NCBI RefSeq assembly: GCF_019393635.1
Contig: NC_057862.1
Span: 676,257,314-676,321,313, forward strand
Source: Dromiciops gliroides
Taxonomy: Eukaryota > Chordata > Mammalia > Microbiotheria > Microbiotheriidae
DNA: 64,000 bases
Direction of reading: 5' to 3'
The notes under the pieces were generated by a model. That model had not been told where the DNA came from. It saw nothing but the letters and a program-made list of their open reading frames with translations, and did not search any database. A program made the position numbers and the translations under genes. Below, one piece after another: positions 24,940 through 36,205 of the stretch. How positions within the stretch are numbered: the stretch's first letter is position 1; each line of letters opens with the position of its first letter.

Positions 24940-25600
24940 TATATTGGCCAGGCTTCTGAGGTCTTTTGCTGTTGCTTTCCTTTGCATGATTATAGTTACT
25001 ATGCAAATTGTTTCTCTGATTCTCCTTATTTTGCTCTATCATGCAGCCATATCTTCCCACGTTTCTCTAAATATCTCAGATTCATTATTTCTTATGACAA
25101 AATAATTTTCCATTACATTCATATGCCACAATTTGTTCAATCATTTCCCAATCACTGGGTACCCATTTTGTATCCAGTTCTTTGCTCTCACAAAATCCAT
25201 TGCAAATATTTTTGTGTAGGATATCTTTTTTGTTTTTAATTTCTAATTTATCTATAAATTATAATTAATTTAATTTTTAATTTAAAATGTTCAATTAGCA
25301 ATTTTCTTTCCCCCCCATTGGGACAAAAGGAAAATATAATCATTGTAGCACATATGCATAGTCAACTGTGTCCAAAACTGTTCATTTGGCATCTTGAGTC
25401 CATTTATCTCTCTGTCAAGAGGTATGTTATATGCTTTGTCATCAGTCCTATAGGGGAATTTCCCAATTAGATGATTTCCCAAGACTTTTCCAGCTCTGAC
25501 ACTTTAAGGAATCTTTTTTTTAATAAGGTATTTTATTTATTTTTTCCCCATTACATGTAAAGATAGTTCTCCACTTTTGTTTATAGGAATCTTTTAAAAG
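24940..25600 (-). mobile_element. L1 LINE 3' fragments, reverse
   Basis: TTTTCCATTACATTCATATG, TTGTTCAATCATTTCCC and TTACATGTAAAGATAGTTC match the L1 tail. The 25240-25500 middle portion is AT-rich and less certain. Confidence 0.6.
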
Positions 25601-25844
25601 TTGAATTTGGGTCATCTAATAAATTCAATATTTTCCCTAGCTTTCTGTAATCTGAAAAATCAATAAACATGCTCTCTATTCATCATCCAAGTAATTTGTA
25701 AACATATTGAATAGGAGAGAACTGAAGAGAGAGTCTGGGGCATGCCTCCTGAGACTGTTTCCCTCTCTTTACCATACCATTCCACTCCTCCATCCATGGC
25801 TTGGCAAATAATCCAGAAATGAACACTCTTTAGGAATAGCATAG

Positions 25845-25960
25845 CTCATATGCCATCTCCTTCCTCTTAGACTGTAATCCTCTTGAAGGGAGGGAGTGTC
25901 TAGCAATGTCGTATATGGGTGAGGTCCCACAATAGCAATTGAATCTAATGGAATTGAGAG
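25845..25960 (+). mobile_element. L2 LINE 3' end remnant
   Basis: TAGACTGTAATCCTCTTGAAGG and the downstream motifs are a diverged L2 tail. Confidence 0.5.
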
Positions 25961-25961
25961 G

Positions 25962-26135
25962 CTTCCTGGCATAGTGAAGAGAATGGATTCGAATTCTAAT
26001 TGTGAGACTTACTACCTATGTGACCCTGGACACTTAACCTCCCTGGGCCTCAATTTCTTCATCTGTAAAATGAAAGGCTTGGATTAGAGGGCATCTGAAA
26101 TGTCTTCCATGTTTAGATCTATGATATTATGAATT
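25962..26135 (+). mobile_element. THER1-type CORE-SINE
   Basis: ACCTATGTGACCCTGGACA, CTCAATTTCTTCATCTG and GATCTATGATATTATGA occur in order. Confidence 0.75.
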
Positions 26136-26239
26136 GAATTGAATCAGAGTGATCAATTAACCTACTATGAATCCACTTAAGCTGTACCATCATCAAGCCC
26201 ACTCAGATCCCTTTTGTCCAAAAGGACCTTGGGAAAGAG

Positions 26240-26520
26240 ACTTTGGGTGGCATACTGGAAAGAGCATCGCCCTTGGGGTTAGAACACCTGGGTTTGTAAC
26301 CCATCTCTATCCCTTCTGAGAAGTATGACCTTTGGCAAGTCACTTAAGTTCTCTGAGCCTCAGTTTCTTCATCTGTAAAATGGAGAAAATACACAATCAT
26401 AAGATTCTAAGAAAGAAGGGACCTTAATGGTACTTGCATGACTTCCCAGAATGTAGGCTGGAAAGTGCTTTGGAAAATTGAAATACTCTTGTGAGTTTAC
26501 AATTGTTAAATGCCTTGCTG
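26240..26520 (+). mobile_element. MIR-type CORE-SINE
   Basis: GGTGGCATACTGGAAAG, CTTTGGCAAGTCACTTAAG and CTCAGTTTCTTCATCTG are MIR consensus blocks. The end is uncertain. Confidence 0.65.
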
Positions 26521-26589
26521 AAATACAGATGAACTATGTTTACCACTAAGAAACCCTATGAAAAAATGGAGCATGGATTTAAAGCAGGA

Positions 26590-26765
26590 AGGGGGTTTAC
26601 CAGCCTTCTAGTCCAACTTCATCCTTTTATAGATGAGGAAACTGAGGCCCATAGAAGTTAAGTGACTTGCCCCAAATCATCTAGGTACTTGTGTCAGATC
26701 AGTATTCAAACCCAAGTCTTCAGACTTCTAAAATCCATTGTTTTTCCCCCTACACTGCCTGCTAA
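26590..26765 (-). mobile_element. THER1/MIR-type CORE-SINE, reverse
   Basis: TTTATAGATGAGGAAACTGAG and TTAAGTGACTTGCCC, then ACACTGCCTGC, show a reverse copy. Confidence 0.65.
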
Positions 26766-27000
26766 AGAAATTGTTATTATGGAATGGCTTGGGTCTTTTC
26801 TTGTTTTGTTTTCTTATTGTTTGCTGCTGTTTAGCAAAATCAAGGTGTTGACCCATCCCTGGCTACCTCCCACCTTCCCTTCCCATAAAGTATGGGAATC
26901 AGAGGGAAAGAGACCCCATTAGATAGTTCTAGGGAATATATGCCTGGCAATCCATGTATCCATCAGTCCCTTTGAATCAGAATGGGGTAGACAGCTTCTC

Positions 27001-27168
27001 TTTTTTTTTTTTATTTTATTTTTTTTTTTTGCAGGGCAATGAAGGTTAAGTGACTTGCCCAGGGTCACACAGCTAGCAAGTGTCAAGTATCTGAGTCTGG
27101 ATTTGAACTCAGGTCCTCCTGATTCCAGGCAGACTGCTTTATCTACTGTGCCACCTAGCTGTCCCCAA
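27001..27168 (-). mobile_element. WSINE1-like SINE, reverse
   Basis: Poly-T to CACCTAGCTGTCCCC, flanked by an exact 15-bp duplication GGTAGACAGCTTCTC. Confidence 0.93.
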
Positions 27169-27346
27169 GGTAGACAGCTTCTCAACTGTATCACTAACTT
27201 TACCCCCAGTAGCATTGTAGAGATAGAACCAGTCATCATACAGAAGTTTAGACTCGGGCAGGAATCTAAAGCTCATCCAATAAGAGGGTGATAAGCAGAG
27301 TGGAGCAAAGAGAACTTTGTCCCAAGGTCACAGCTTTAAAGGGTAT

Positions 27347-27704
27347 TGTAACGATTGGAATAACGCCACCTGCTGGATACTTACTGTAGAAGAGTTCTGC
27401 CCATGAAGGGAAGGTCTTTGAGGGCAAGACCAGGAGTCAGGAAGTGACGCGGGCTAGTGGGAGGAGGAAGGAAGAGACTGGCGCTCAGGCTCGCTCTTTT
27501 TCCTGAGGACGCTGGCGGAGAAGGGAGCTAGAAATGTGCTCTCCCTTTAATAGATAGGAATCTAGGCCTTTCTCTCTCTCTTTACCAAATTCTTATTCTC
27601 CTTAATAAATGCTTAAAAACCTAACTCTTGCTAAAGCTTATAATTTATTGGCGACCACTCATTAGATATTTTAGACAGTTTAGCTAGAATTTTAGCCCTT
27701 AACA
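27347..27704 (+). mobile_element. Solo LTR of an endogenous retrovirus
   Basis: A 358-bp unit starts TGTAACGATTGG and ends CCCTTAACA, so it has the TG...CA termini, with GTAT duplications of 4 bp at 27343-27346 and 27705-27708. It holds an AATAAA at 27604-27609. No internal retroviral sequence, primer-binding site or reading frame is attached, so it is the product of LTR-LTR recombination. Orientation is inferred from the AATAAA. I cannot name the family. Confidence 0.8.
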
Positions 27705-27714
27705 GTATACAATT

Positions 27715-27879
27715 GGGGGCAGCTAGGTGGCGCAGTGGATAGAGCACTGGTCCTGGATTCAGGAGGACCTGAGTTCAAATCTGGGCTCAGACACTTAACA
27801 CTTACTAGCTGTGTGACCCTGGGCAAGTCACTTAACCTTCATTGCCCTGCAAAATAAATAAATAAATTTAAAAAAAAAA
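27715..27879 (+). mobile_element. WSINE1-like SINE next to the LTR
   Basis: Full copy with tail AAATAAATAAATAAATTTA and poly-A, flanked by GTATACAATT at 27705-27714 and 27882-27891. Confidence 0.93.
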
Positions 27880-28089
27880 GGGTATACAATTTAGAAGGCA
27901 TTCTCCTGGCATGGAAACAACAGCACTTGGGCTACTTTGTAACAGCCTCAAACTTTTTTCGCCCATCCCTCAACTGGGGACAGTTTGTGGTGCTGAGCCA
28001 GGAGCCAAAATTCCTTTTTATGGCTTTGTATGTAGTGCCCCACCCCAACTCAACCAGGACTGTTCTTCAGCATTCTAGGGGCATAAACC

Positions 28090-28210
28090 TTATGCTTAGA
28101 GCTAGAATGCACCTTTGAGGTCATTTGGTACAAATCCTTCATTTTACAATTTAGAAAGCTAATTGAGAATCCAAATGACTTGCCCAAGGTCACACAAAGT
28201 GCAAGAGGCA
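28090..28210 (-). mobile_element. THER1-type CORE-SINE fragment, reverse
   Basis: GAGGTCATTTGGTACAAATCC and GACTTGCCCAAGGTCACAC are diverged THER1 blocks. Confidence 0.55.
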
Positions 28211-28459
28211 CCTCTCACAACACGGTCATTCATCCTCTGCTAGCACACTCCTTGAGAGCACTTCTTCCAGATGTCTGGTCCAATTGATAGGCATATTGGG
28301 CACTCCCCCTGGGTGCCCTCCTGAGAGTTTCTGTCTCTTCTATGTCAATTTGAATCCCATGTTAAGCTCCCTTCCACCCTGGTCCTAGACCTCCTTCCTT
28401 AGGTTCCTATCCATGAAATCAGACCATCTCCAAACATACCTCCTTCATGTTTCTTGCAG

Positions 28460-28647
28460 ATGCCAAGGGGACCATTCGGGAAATTGTCCTCCCCAAGGGT
28501 CTCGACCTGGACCGACCAAAGAGGACAAGGACATCCTTCACAGCTGAGCAGCTGTACCGTTTGGAGATGGAGTTTCAAAGGTGTCAGTATGTGGTGGGGA
28601 GAGAACGGACTGAGCTGGCCCGCCAACTGAACCTCTCAGAGACCCAG
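28460..28647 (+). CDS. VAX2: VAX2 exon 2 (residues 99-161, first part of homeodomain)
   Basis: The exon is preceded by a TTCTTGCAG acceptor and completes the split Asp codon. It encodes [18 protein letters not shown], the VAX-specific block upstream of the homeodomain, then [10 protein letters not shown] and homeodomain helices 1 and 2 (residues 118-161, ending LSETQ). The N-terminal arm (KRTRT) contacts the DNA minor groove in this fold. The donor is CCCAG|GTAAGAG, phase 0. Length is 188 bp. Sequence is essentially identical to mammalian VAX2 here. VAX1 is very similar in this exon, so the VAX2 assignment also depends on exons 1 and 3 and on the ATP6V1B1 neighbour. Confidence 0.96.
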
Positions 28648-28819
28648 GTAAGAGAGGCCCCAAGGAGGAGGCTTCTTCTCCCTCCTCCCTTGGTCCTATC
28701 ACTATATATTCTGAATACATATTCTGCCTGATTCTTCTAGAAGCCCTTAGTCTGGTAAGAAAGTCCCAGGGGTCTAAATGAACAAGAATACCATGGACAA
28801 CATCCCAACCAGAAGCCAT

Positions 28820-29130
28820 CTTTATTTGTTAGAAGCCAACCAATAACAGGGAACCCACTACCTTGAAAGCAGTCCACTGCTCCTTGTTCTAACCACTGGG
28901 ATCAAGCAGAATAAACCAAATCCCCTTTACACATGACTTCCAGAATTCTTTCATCCAGTGTTCTATGGTATAGTCACCAATCCCTTCATTCTCCTTGTTA
29001 CTCTCTTTACCATGTTCTCCAGCTTATCCATGTCACTTCTAAAAATGGTCTCAGAGCCAAATAAAAGGTTCCAGGAGTGGTTTCCTTGATTGATGAAGTT
29101 TCATCTTAATCCTTAAAGAGCCCCCAGATG
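28820..29130. mobile_element. CR1/L3-like LINE remnant
   Basis: AACAGGGAACCCACTACC, TGCTCCTTGTTCTAACC and GATCAAGCAGAATAAACC are diverged motifs of an ancient CR1-type repeat, which also appears at 47310 and 59160. It follows VAX2 exon 2 by only about 170 bp. Confidence 0.45.
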
Positions 29131-29339
29131 GGAAGAGGATCTTAGAACTCAGAGCCACAACAAGGGTTGGGTGTTCAGAGCTTTAACTCTAGATACCAAC
29201 AATCAAGTGCTCTGGATTCAGAAAGCAATGAGTCCTCCAGACGGGAAGTGGATTCAAACCCATCTCACTCTGAATTCAGTGCAGTTTCCATTTTACCACA
29301 TCACCTTCTCCAGGGGACAAATCACAAATCCATACTATG

Positions 29340-29520
29340 GATTCAGTAGGAGAAGGAAAAGGAAAAAAAGAGGAAGAAAAAGACAAAGAGGAGAAAGAGA
29401 GAGGAAAGGAAGGAGGCAGGAAGGGACAAGGGAGAGGAGATCAGAAAGGGGAAAGAGAGAGTCAAAGAGGAGGCACAAATAGGCAGGGGAAAAGACACAG
29501 GAAGGGGGGTGATTCAGACT
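29340..29520. repeat. Purine-rich low-complexity DNA
   Basis: GGAAAGGAAGGAGGCAGG-type A/G tract of about 180 bp. Confidence 0.8.
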
Positions 29521-30110
29521 GATTGCGAAGCTATTTTCCTCTTTCAGAACGACTGTCACTGATCAGGCTTGAGAAGTGACAGTTTGTTTTCCCTGATTGC
29601 TCCCATACAGCCTAAAATAATCCAGGCAGATGCACCTGGGCTCATGAGTCTCCACTATTCTCTGTCTTCAAGGCCCAACTTTAGCAGCTAAAAAGCCAGC
29701 CCAAGAATATGGGTGGTAAAGGATGCCAGAGGTGAAAGGACAGAGCTACACAAGGACCAAGGTCCTCAAACCCTTCACTTTGGGGATAGTTAGTGCAGGT
29801 GGGCAACCTTAGAACTCCAGTCCTTCTCAGAACTTCCCTGGCATGATGTTGCTGAAACTGACTTTTAGAAGGAGGCACATAGCATCGATGCTCCAAACTG
29901 TAAGAGATGCTCAGAGATCCTGCTTTTTAGAGGGGGGGAAATGAGGCCAAGAAAGGGGAAATGATCTACTCCATGTCACACATGGAGAATCAGTGGCAGA
30001 TCCAGGTTTCCTGCCTCCTGCTTCCACTCTGCCCCAAAGCTGCCCCTGACAATGGTCAGATCACCAAGTTGTGACATTGACAAAGTCCAATGACCTCTTC
30101 TCTGTCCTTT

Positions 30111-30112
<2 letters not shown>

Positions 30113-30159
<47 letters not shown>
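30113..30159. repeat. (CA)n microsatellite
   Basis: About 22 CA units. Confidence 0.96.
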
Positions 30160-30160
<1 letters not shown>

Positions 30161-30264
30161 CGTAAATCAAATCCTCCCCTCCTTCAGGAAACTTTCTTTC
30201 ATCATGCCAACCCACATGGATCCTATCCTTTCTCTGAACTCCTGCAGAAAACTTCACACATTCC

Positions 30265-30480
30265 TGGACTTGTAGTTAGCAAGACCTAAGTTCAAATCCT
30301 GCCTCAGACATTTGCTAGATATGAGACCCTGGTCAAGTCACTTAACACCCATTGATATCAGTTTCCTTACTTTAAAATGAGTTTAATAACACCATCTACC
30401 TCCCAGCATTGCTGTGAAGATCAAATGAAAAAATGTATGTCTATATGCATGTGTATATATATATATATGTATATGTATAT
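30265..30480 (+). mobile_element. MIR/MAR1-type CORE-SINE with AT-rich tail
   Basis: CTAAGTTCAAATCCTGCC, GTCAAGTCACTTAACACC, ACCATCTACCTCCCAGC and GAAGATCAAATGA follow the consensus. A short (AT)n ends it. Confidence 0.75.
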
Positions 30481-30539
30481 AGGTCTTTAAACCTCAAATT
30501 ATTTAAATCATTACTACCATCACCATCACCACCAACCTC

Positions 30540-30945
30540 ATTCTACACTGTCTCATTCTGTCCTCTGCTTGCTCCACATGTATGTGTCTTGAGAAAGCCA
30601 GGAACTGTGTCTTTTTCTCCTATCTCCCCCACCACACACAGCACAGGACTGCACATGTAGGAGATTCTGGATAAATATTCATTGACTTTTATTGATTTAT
30701 CACAATAATTGCATTATCATTACTAATTTTTTTTTGGTGGGGCAATGAGGGTTAAGTGACTTGCCCAGAGGCACACAGCTAGTAAGTGTCAAATGTCCGA
30801 GGTTGGATTTGAACTCAGGTCCTCCTGAATCCAGGGCCGGTGATTTATCTACTGCACCACCTAGCTGCCCCCATCATTCCTAATTATTACCAAAGTATAT
30901 ACCAAGGCACATAGTAGGCACTTAATAAATGTTGATTGATAATAT
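30540..30945 (+). mobile_element. L2 LINE 3' end split by a SINE
   Basis: CTGTGTCTTTTTCTCCTATC, CAGCACAGGACTGCACATG and GATAAATATTCATTGAC are L2 tail motifs, and after the SINE comes ATAGTAGGCACTTAATAAATG. Confidence 0.55.
30728..30871 (-). mobile_element. WSINE1-like SINE, reverse
   Basis: GGGGCAATGAGGGTTAAG through CACCTAGCTGCCCCC, flanked by ATCATTACTAATT / ATCATTCCTAATT. Confidence 0.92.
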
Positions 30946-31584
30946 AATAACATTAATATGTTGAATTGAATTCATCATCATCTCTCTCACTTCAAGCCTT
31001 GGTCTTTGCTCGTCTAGGAGAAGAGGAAGGAAGGATGAGAGAGGCCAAGGACAGAAATGAAGTGGTTCTCACTTTGTTCATTCCCTTGTGTTTCCCCCAT
31101 CATTTCCCTCTTGCTGATGATGTCCAAAGCTACATCGGCTGTCCAGGACACACATGTCACTTCTGGTATATCTCCCATTCTCACTCATCCAGTTTGAATG
31201 AAAAATAGATTCTTTCCCTTTCCTCACATTATCCTTTAGAGATCAGGCTGAAGGGAAGTGTTCCATATGTGGGAGGGTCTTTAAATAACTGATTTCAGCC
31301 CAGCACCAACTACCTTGAGTAAAAACAGAAAACAAAGGGCAGATAAAACTGAGATAATGAGATGTTTGACTGAAAACACAACCATAGCCTGGTGAAGTTC
31401 TATGAAGTTAGAACAAGTTCTTTGACAGGATTGAATGGATTGGCTGGATGGAAATTGGCCAAGACCTTAGATAGCTAAGCCTGCTGGTTCTAAGCTCAGT
31501 CAGTTCCAGTCAATCCAGGTTTTGAGCAACTTTATCAAAGGTGACCCCTACATTGCCAGGCTATGGCATTTGGGGAAATTTTTC

Positions 31585-32490
31585 ATTTCTTTTTTTTTAA
31601 TTATGAAAGTATTTTATTATTTTCCAGTTACATGTAGAGATAGTTTTCAACATTTGTTTTTATAAGATTTCTAGTTTCAAATTCCCCCCCTCCCCTCCCT
31701 CCTCCCCTCCACAAGACAGCAAGTAATCTGATATGGGTTATATATGTACACTAACATTAAACATATTTCTGCATTAGTCATGTTATAAGAGAAGAATCAG
31801 AGCAAAAAGGAAAAACCTCAAAAAAGAAAAACAACAGCACCAAAAACAAAAGAAATAGTATAATCCAATCAGCATCCATATTCCACAGTTCTTTTTTTTT
31901 TTTTCTGGATTGGAGAGCCTTTTCCATCATGAGACCTTTGGAACTTTCTTATAGCATTGTATTGGTGAGAAGAATCTAATCTATAACAGATGATCAACAC
32001 ATAATGTTGATGATACTGTGTATAATGTTCTGGTTCTGCTCATCTCACTCATCATCAGTTCATGAAAGTCCTTCCAGGTTTCTCTGAACTCCTCCTGCTC
32101 ATCGTTTCTTACAGCACAATAGAATTCCAGTACATTCATATACCACAGTTTGTTCAGACATTCCCCAATTGATGGGCATCCCCTCAATTTCCAATTCCTT
32201 GCCACCACAAAAAGAGCAGCTATAAATATTTTTGTACATGTGGGTCCTTTCCCCTTTTTATGATCTTTTTGGGTAAAAGACCCAAAAGTGGTATTGCTGG
32301 GTCAAAGGGTATACACAGCTTTATAGCCCTTTGGGCATAATTCCAGATTACCCTCCAGAATGGTTGGATCACTTCACAGCTCCACCAACAATGCATTAGT
32401 GTTCCAATTTTTCCACAGCTTCTCCAACATTTATTATTTTCCTTTTTTGTCCTATCTGATAGGTGTCAGGTGGTACCTCAGAGTTGTTTT
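31585..32490 (-). mobile_element. L1 LINE 3' part with readable ORF2 C-terminus
   Basis: A reverse copy covers the 3' untranslated tail (31585-31980) and the ORF2 C-terminal region. Frame 31981-32208 on the minus strand reads about 75 codons without a stop and contains CLNKLWYMNVLEFYCAV, which matches the L1 ORF2 C-terminal NKMWYIYTMEYYAAI-type motif. Upstream ORF2 sequence continues degraded to about 32490. It is a 5'-truncated, non-functional copy. Confidence 0.82.
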
Positions 32491-33070
32491 AAGTGAAATT
32501 TTCCATTTCTTGCCTACTTCTAACTGTGGTGCTAGTGATGGCTCTGATGGTCTCCCATGTAAAACTCCCCTTGGGAAGGGCAACCATACTTTTGTGCCAG
32601 GATGGAAAAGTAAGAAGGCACTGAGAAGACATTGCCAGGGAGCCGCCTTCCTTCCTTGCCCCACCTTTGAGGCTACGAATAGCTGCTGTTGCCTCCCAGA
32701 CCCCTCTCTGCCTGCTGAGCTCCCCTCCCAGTCTCAAAAGCACCAGTCTTGAGGGCCCTGCTTTCAACAGCTTAAATACCTCAAGGAATCTCAGTGTGTG
32801 CTTCCTTCCCCGGGGCTGATACTCTCTGCCCCACCTCCAGCAAGGGCCAGGCCTCCAATATCATAAACACTATATCCCATAGAAGTCCCAGATGAATATA
32901 TCTCTAATTGTTGCTAGGCTCTATGACTAGCCCCTCTCTGGAGACAATACCGAACTCTGGCATCTCTCTTCTTGGCATAAACCATTTCCATGAGTTTGGG
33001 ACAGGGTCTTTTCTTTTGCTCATGATGCCCTATCCCTTCCCACCTTCACAATAAAATGATAGGCCATCTT

Positions 33071-33321
33071 TTTGTTGTTGTTCAGTCATTTCAATTATGC
33101 CTGACTCTTCATGACCCCAGTTGGGGTTTTCTTGGCAAAGCTACTGGACTACTTTGCCATTTCCTTCTCCAGTTTGTTTGACAGGTGAGGAAACCGAGGC
33201 AAACAGGGTGAACTGACTTGCCCAGGATCACACAGTTAGGAAGTGTCTGAGGCCACATTTGAACTCAAGTCCTCCTGACTGCAGAACCTGCACTCTATCC
33301 ACAATGCTACCTAGCTGCCCC
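33071..33321 (-). mobile_element. SINE with BovB/RTE-like tail, reverse
   Basis: TTGTTGTTGTTCAGTCATTTC, GGGGTTTTCTTGGCAAAG, TTGCCATTTCCTTCTCC, then a tRNA-type head in reverse ending CTACCTAGCTGCCCC. Flanks GGCCATCTT / GGTCATCTT look like the duplication. Confidence 0.8.
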
Positions 33322-33334
33322 AGGTCATCTTTAC

Positions 33335-33690
33335 TTTTCTTTTTAAGATGTATAGTAAAATATTTTAATTTTACATCATCTTTATTTCCAAATATATTCT
33401 TCTACTATCACCTGCCCAGAGAGTCATCCCTTATAACAAAGAAGAAAAAAAAAGGTGGGGAAAAGCTATTAGGCGAAATCAGTCAACATATTAACTGAGT
33501 CTGAAAATGTATGCAGCATCCCACACCCATAGTTCCCCACCTTTGCAAAGAAGGGGCATAGATGCATCCTTTTCTTCTCTTCTTCAGGAACAAGCTTGGT
33601 TATTATGCTTGCAGTTTTATAAGAGCTCAGTCATAATGTTACCATTTTTAAAAAGAAATGAACTTAATTTTTTCCCAAAAAAACCAAGTA
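33335..33690 (-). mobile_element. LINE 3' fragment, probably L1
   Basis: AAATATTTTAATTTTACATC, CCCTTATAACAAAGAAG and CATCCCACACCCATAG resemble a second L1 tail type. Not certain. Confidence 0.4.
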
Positions 33691-33707
33691 TTTCCCCAAT
33701 GTTATAT

Positions 33708-33842
33708 TTTTGTTTTGTTTTTGTGGGGCAATAAGCATCACACAGCTAGTCAGTGTCAAATGGCTGAGGCTGGATTTGAACTCAGGTCCTCCTGAATCCA
33801 AGGCTGGTGCTTTATCCACTGCACCACCTAGCTGCTACCCCC
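33708..33842 (-). mobile_element. WSINE1-like SINE, reverse, internally deleted
   Basis: GTGGGGCAATAAG jumps to CATCACACAGCTAG, losing about 22 bp including the GTTAAGTGACTTGCCC block. CCCAATGTTAT / CTCAATGTTAT flanks. Confidence 0.88.
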
Positions 33843-33965
33843 CTCAATGTTATCTTGAACAAGCCCCTTCCTCCTTCTAGGTCTCGGTTTCCCTTTTTGT
33901 ATAATGAATGGGATAGATTAGATTACCTCCTAGGTCCCTTTTAGCTCCAAATTTTTTGTATGATG
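33843..33965 (+). mobile_element. THER1-type CORE-SINE 3' part
   Basis: GGTCTCGGTTTCCCTTTTTG and CCTAGGTCCCTTTTAGCTCC are THER1 motifs. The reverse SINE just upstream interrupts its 5' side. Confidence 0.6.
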
Positions 33966-34049
33966 TCTTATGTGACATTTTATAACTAATGTGGTAAGAT
34001 TTTATTCTCTATGATCAAAAGACTGATAGGACTCTATCCAGATTCTTGT

Positions 34050-34250
34050 GTCAACCTTAAAGGCTCAAAGAGCTCAAAAGGGACCTAAGAAGCCATCTAG
34101 TCTGACCCCCTCATTTTTCGTATAAGGAAACTGAGAACTGAAGAAATAAAGAACTAAAGTAATTTGCCCAAAGTCACCAGGTGGCAAGTATAAGAGAAAA
34201 GACTAGAATCAAAGGTTCTCTGACTTCTGTCTACTGAGCTCTGGCCTTCC
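34050..34250 (-). mobile_element. THER1-type CORE-SINE, reverse
   Basis: AAGAAGCCATCTAGTCTGACC, GGAAACTGAGAACTG and TTTGCCCAAAGTCACC show a reverse copy. Confidence 0.6.
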
Positions 34251-34259
34251 CTGTGCTCA

Positions 34260-34295
<36 letters not shown>
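34260..34295. repeat. (CA)n microsatellite
   Basis: About 17 CA units. Confidence 0.95.
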
Positions 34296-34296
<1 letters not shown>

Positions 34297-34604
34297 ATTA
34301 CAAAGCTATCATAGATTCAAGGCATTCTAAGGGGTCAATATCCACCTTATCCAGAGCTCACAAGCCCACACCAATGTGTCTTCTTTTACCAAACCAACCA
34401 GAAAGCACACATTAGTTCAAAGCAAGTAACATTTAATCAAATAGTACAGAAAAAAATGACAGGGAATATCTTTACAGCCCCTGCCACAAGTTGCCATATC
34501 ACTTATCTATGCTCCCCCAGGTTACTATGCCTCCAGTAGGGAAGGGGATACATGCAGGGAACACATACAGTTAGAGAACATGGAAAAGGAGAAAGGGAAC
34601 AAGC

Positions 34605-35165
34605 ATTTATTAAGCACCTACTATGCACCAGGCACTGTCCTAAGAGCTTTATGAATATTGTCTCATTTGAGACTCACAACCCTATAAGATGGAAGCAGCT
34701 ATGATTTCCATTTTACATTGGAAGAAAGAGAAGCTAGATGTTGCAGTGGATAGAGCACTGGCCCTGAAGTTGGAAGCACCTGAGTTCAAATCTGACCTCA
34801 GACACTTACTAGCTGTGTGACCCTGGACAATTCACTTCACCACAATTGCCTTAAGACCTCCAAGGTCATCTCCAATGTCCTTGGTATATATCTAGCCACT
34901 GAATCCAGATGACTCTGGAGAAGAGATCAAGGTTGGTGACTTTGCACAGCCCTCCCTCACTTAAATCCAATTTGCTGCATGTCATGACATCACCCCGATG
35001 TCATGGTGCTCTTCCAGATCAAAGGACAAACAACAACAACATTTGAAGAAACCAAGGCAGATAGAAGTTAAATGACGTGTGCAGAGTCACAGAACTATTA
35101 AGCATCTGATGGCAGATTCAAATTCAGACCTTCCTGATTCCAGGGCCAATGCTCTATCCACTGGG
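34605..35165 (-). mobile_element. MAR1/MIR-type element (minus) split by a SINE
   Basis: GCATTTATTAAGCACCTAC to CCATTTTACATTGGAAGAA, then after the inserted SINE GAAGAAACCAAGGCAGATAG to CTCTATCCACTG. Confidence 0.6.
34728..35038 (+). mobile_element. Long marsupial SINE with GGACAAACAACAAC tail
   Basis: A tRNA-type head (GTGGATAGAGCACTGGCCC) is followed by a distinct body (CACTGAATCCAGATGACTCTGG, CATGACATCACCCCGATG) and the tail AGGACAAACAACAACAAC. Body and tail differ from both other SINE types in this window. Confidence 0.7.
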
Positions 35166-36205
35166 AATGTTGGGTTGGGGATACATGGGAAAAATGAACA
35201 CATGGGACGAATGTGATCGGGGAACATGTATGAAGGGGTAAGTACACACTTAAGAAATTTGCGTGGCTAGAGCAACTCATGTGCCACAAGGCTATAGGAC
35301 CGAAGGTATCTTTACTGAATCAGTTCTTTCTCTTGCTTTTGCTGGGCATTTCCAGTGACTTCTTGGTGTCTGCCCTGCTGTTCTCTGCTAAATTCCCCTG
35401 GTCTCTGATTGCTCTGTGCCCTATTTAGTTTTTATGGCTCTTCACTCTGTGGAAGGGGAGTGAGTACCAGCTCCTTAATGAAGGGAAATTTTAAGTTCTT
35501 TGGTGTGTAGATGCCAGCCAGCAGAATGCAGCCAGCTAGCTAGTTAGAAAAACCCTTGGGGTTTTTTTAGACTATCCTTTGAACTTGGAGGATAGGGAAT
35601 ACAATTAGGAAAATAGCGGGTTTGAGATGAGAAAATGTCAGTTTGAAGCTACCTGTGTGAGCTCAGGCAAGTCACTTAACCTTAATATTCACTTGAGGTT
35701 CTTTTAAGCATATATACTAAAGTATCAACCCTGCCTTCTGTGTTTGTGTTCCATTCTGAACTCTTTTCTATTCACATAAATGTATTTTAAATATTTTATT
35801 GAAGCATTTTTTTACATCAGTACCACTACTGATCTCCCCCACCCCCAACATCTTTTCTCTCCTCCCTAAATGTAAAAGGCTTGCCTGGTAACCAATAAGT
35901 ACAGCTGAACAAAACAAATTCACCCATTGGGTGGGTCAACTGCCAAAATGTATATCTCTTTTACCACCTATAGTCCAACATTCTTCTGTGAATAGGGAAG
36001 TGCTCTGTAGTCATGGCTGGTCATCTCAGAGAATAGAGTTCTTAAGGCTTTCAAAGTCATTTGTCTTTACAATGTTGATACTGTATTAGTTGCTCTCCTG
36101 GTTCTACTGGCTTCACTCTGCATTAGTTCATACAAGTCTTTCCAGGTTTCTCTGAAATCATCTTCTTTAACATTTTTTTTAAAAATAGTGCAATAATATT
36201 CCACT

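Noticed and set aside
27347..27704. Provirus with internal retroviral genes
   Set aside because: Only a single LTR with direct 4-bp flanking duplications is present. No gag, pol or env-like sequence is adjacent.
31981..32208. 75-residue minus-strand frame as a host gene
   Set aside because: It is the C-terminal end of L1 ORF2, inside a truncated retrotransposon.
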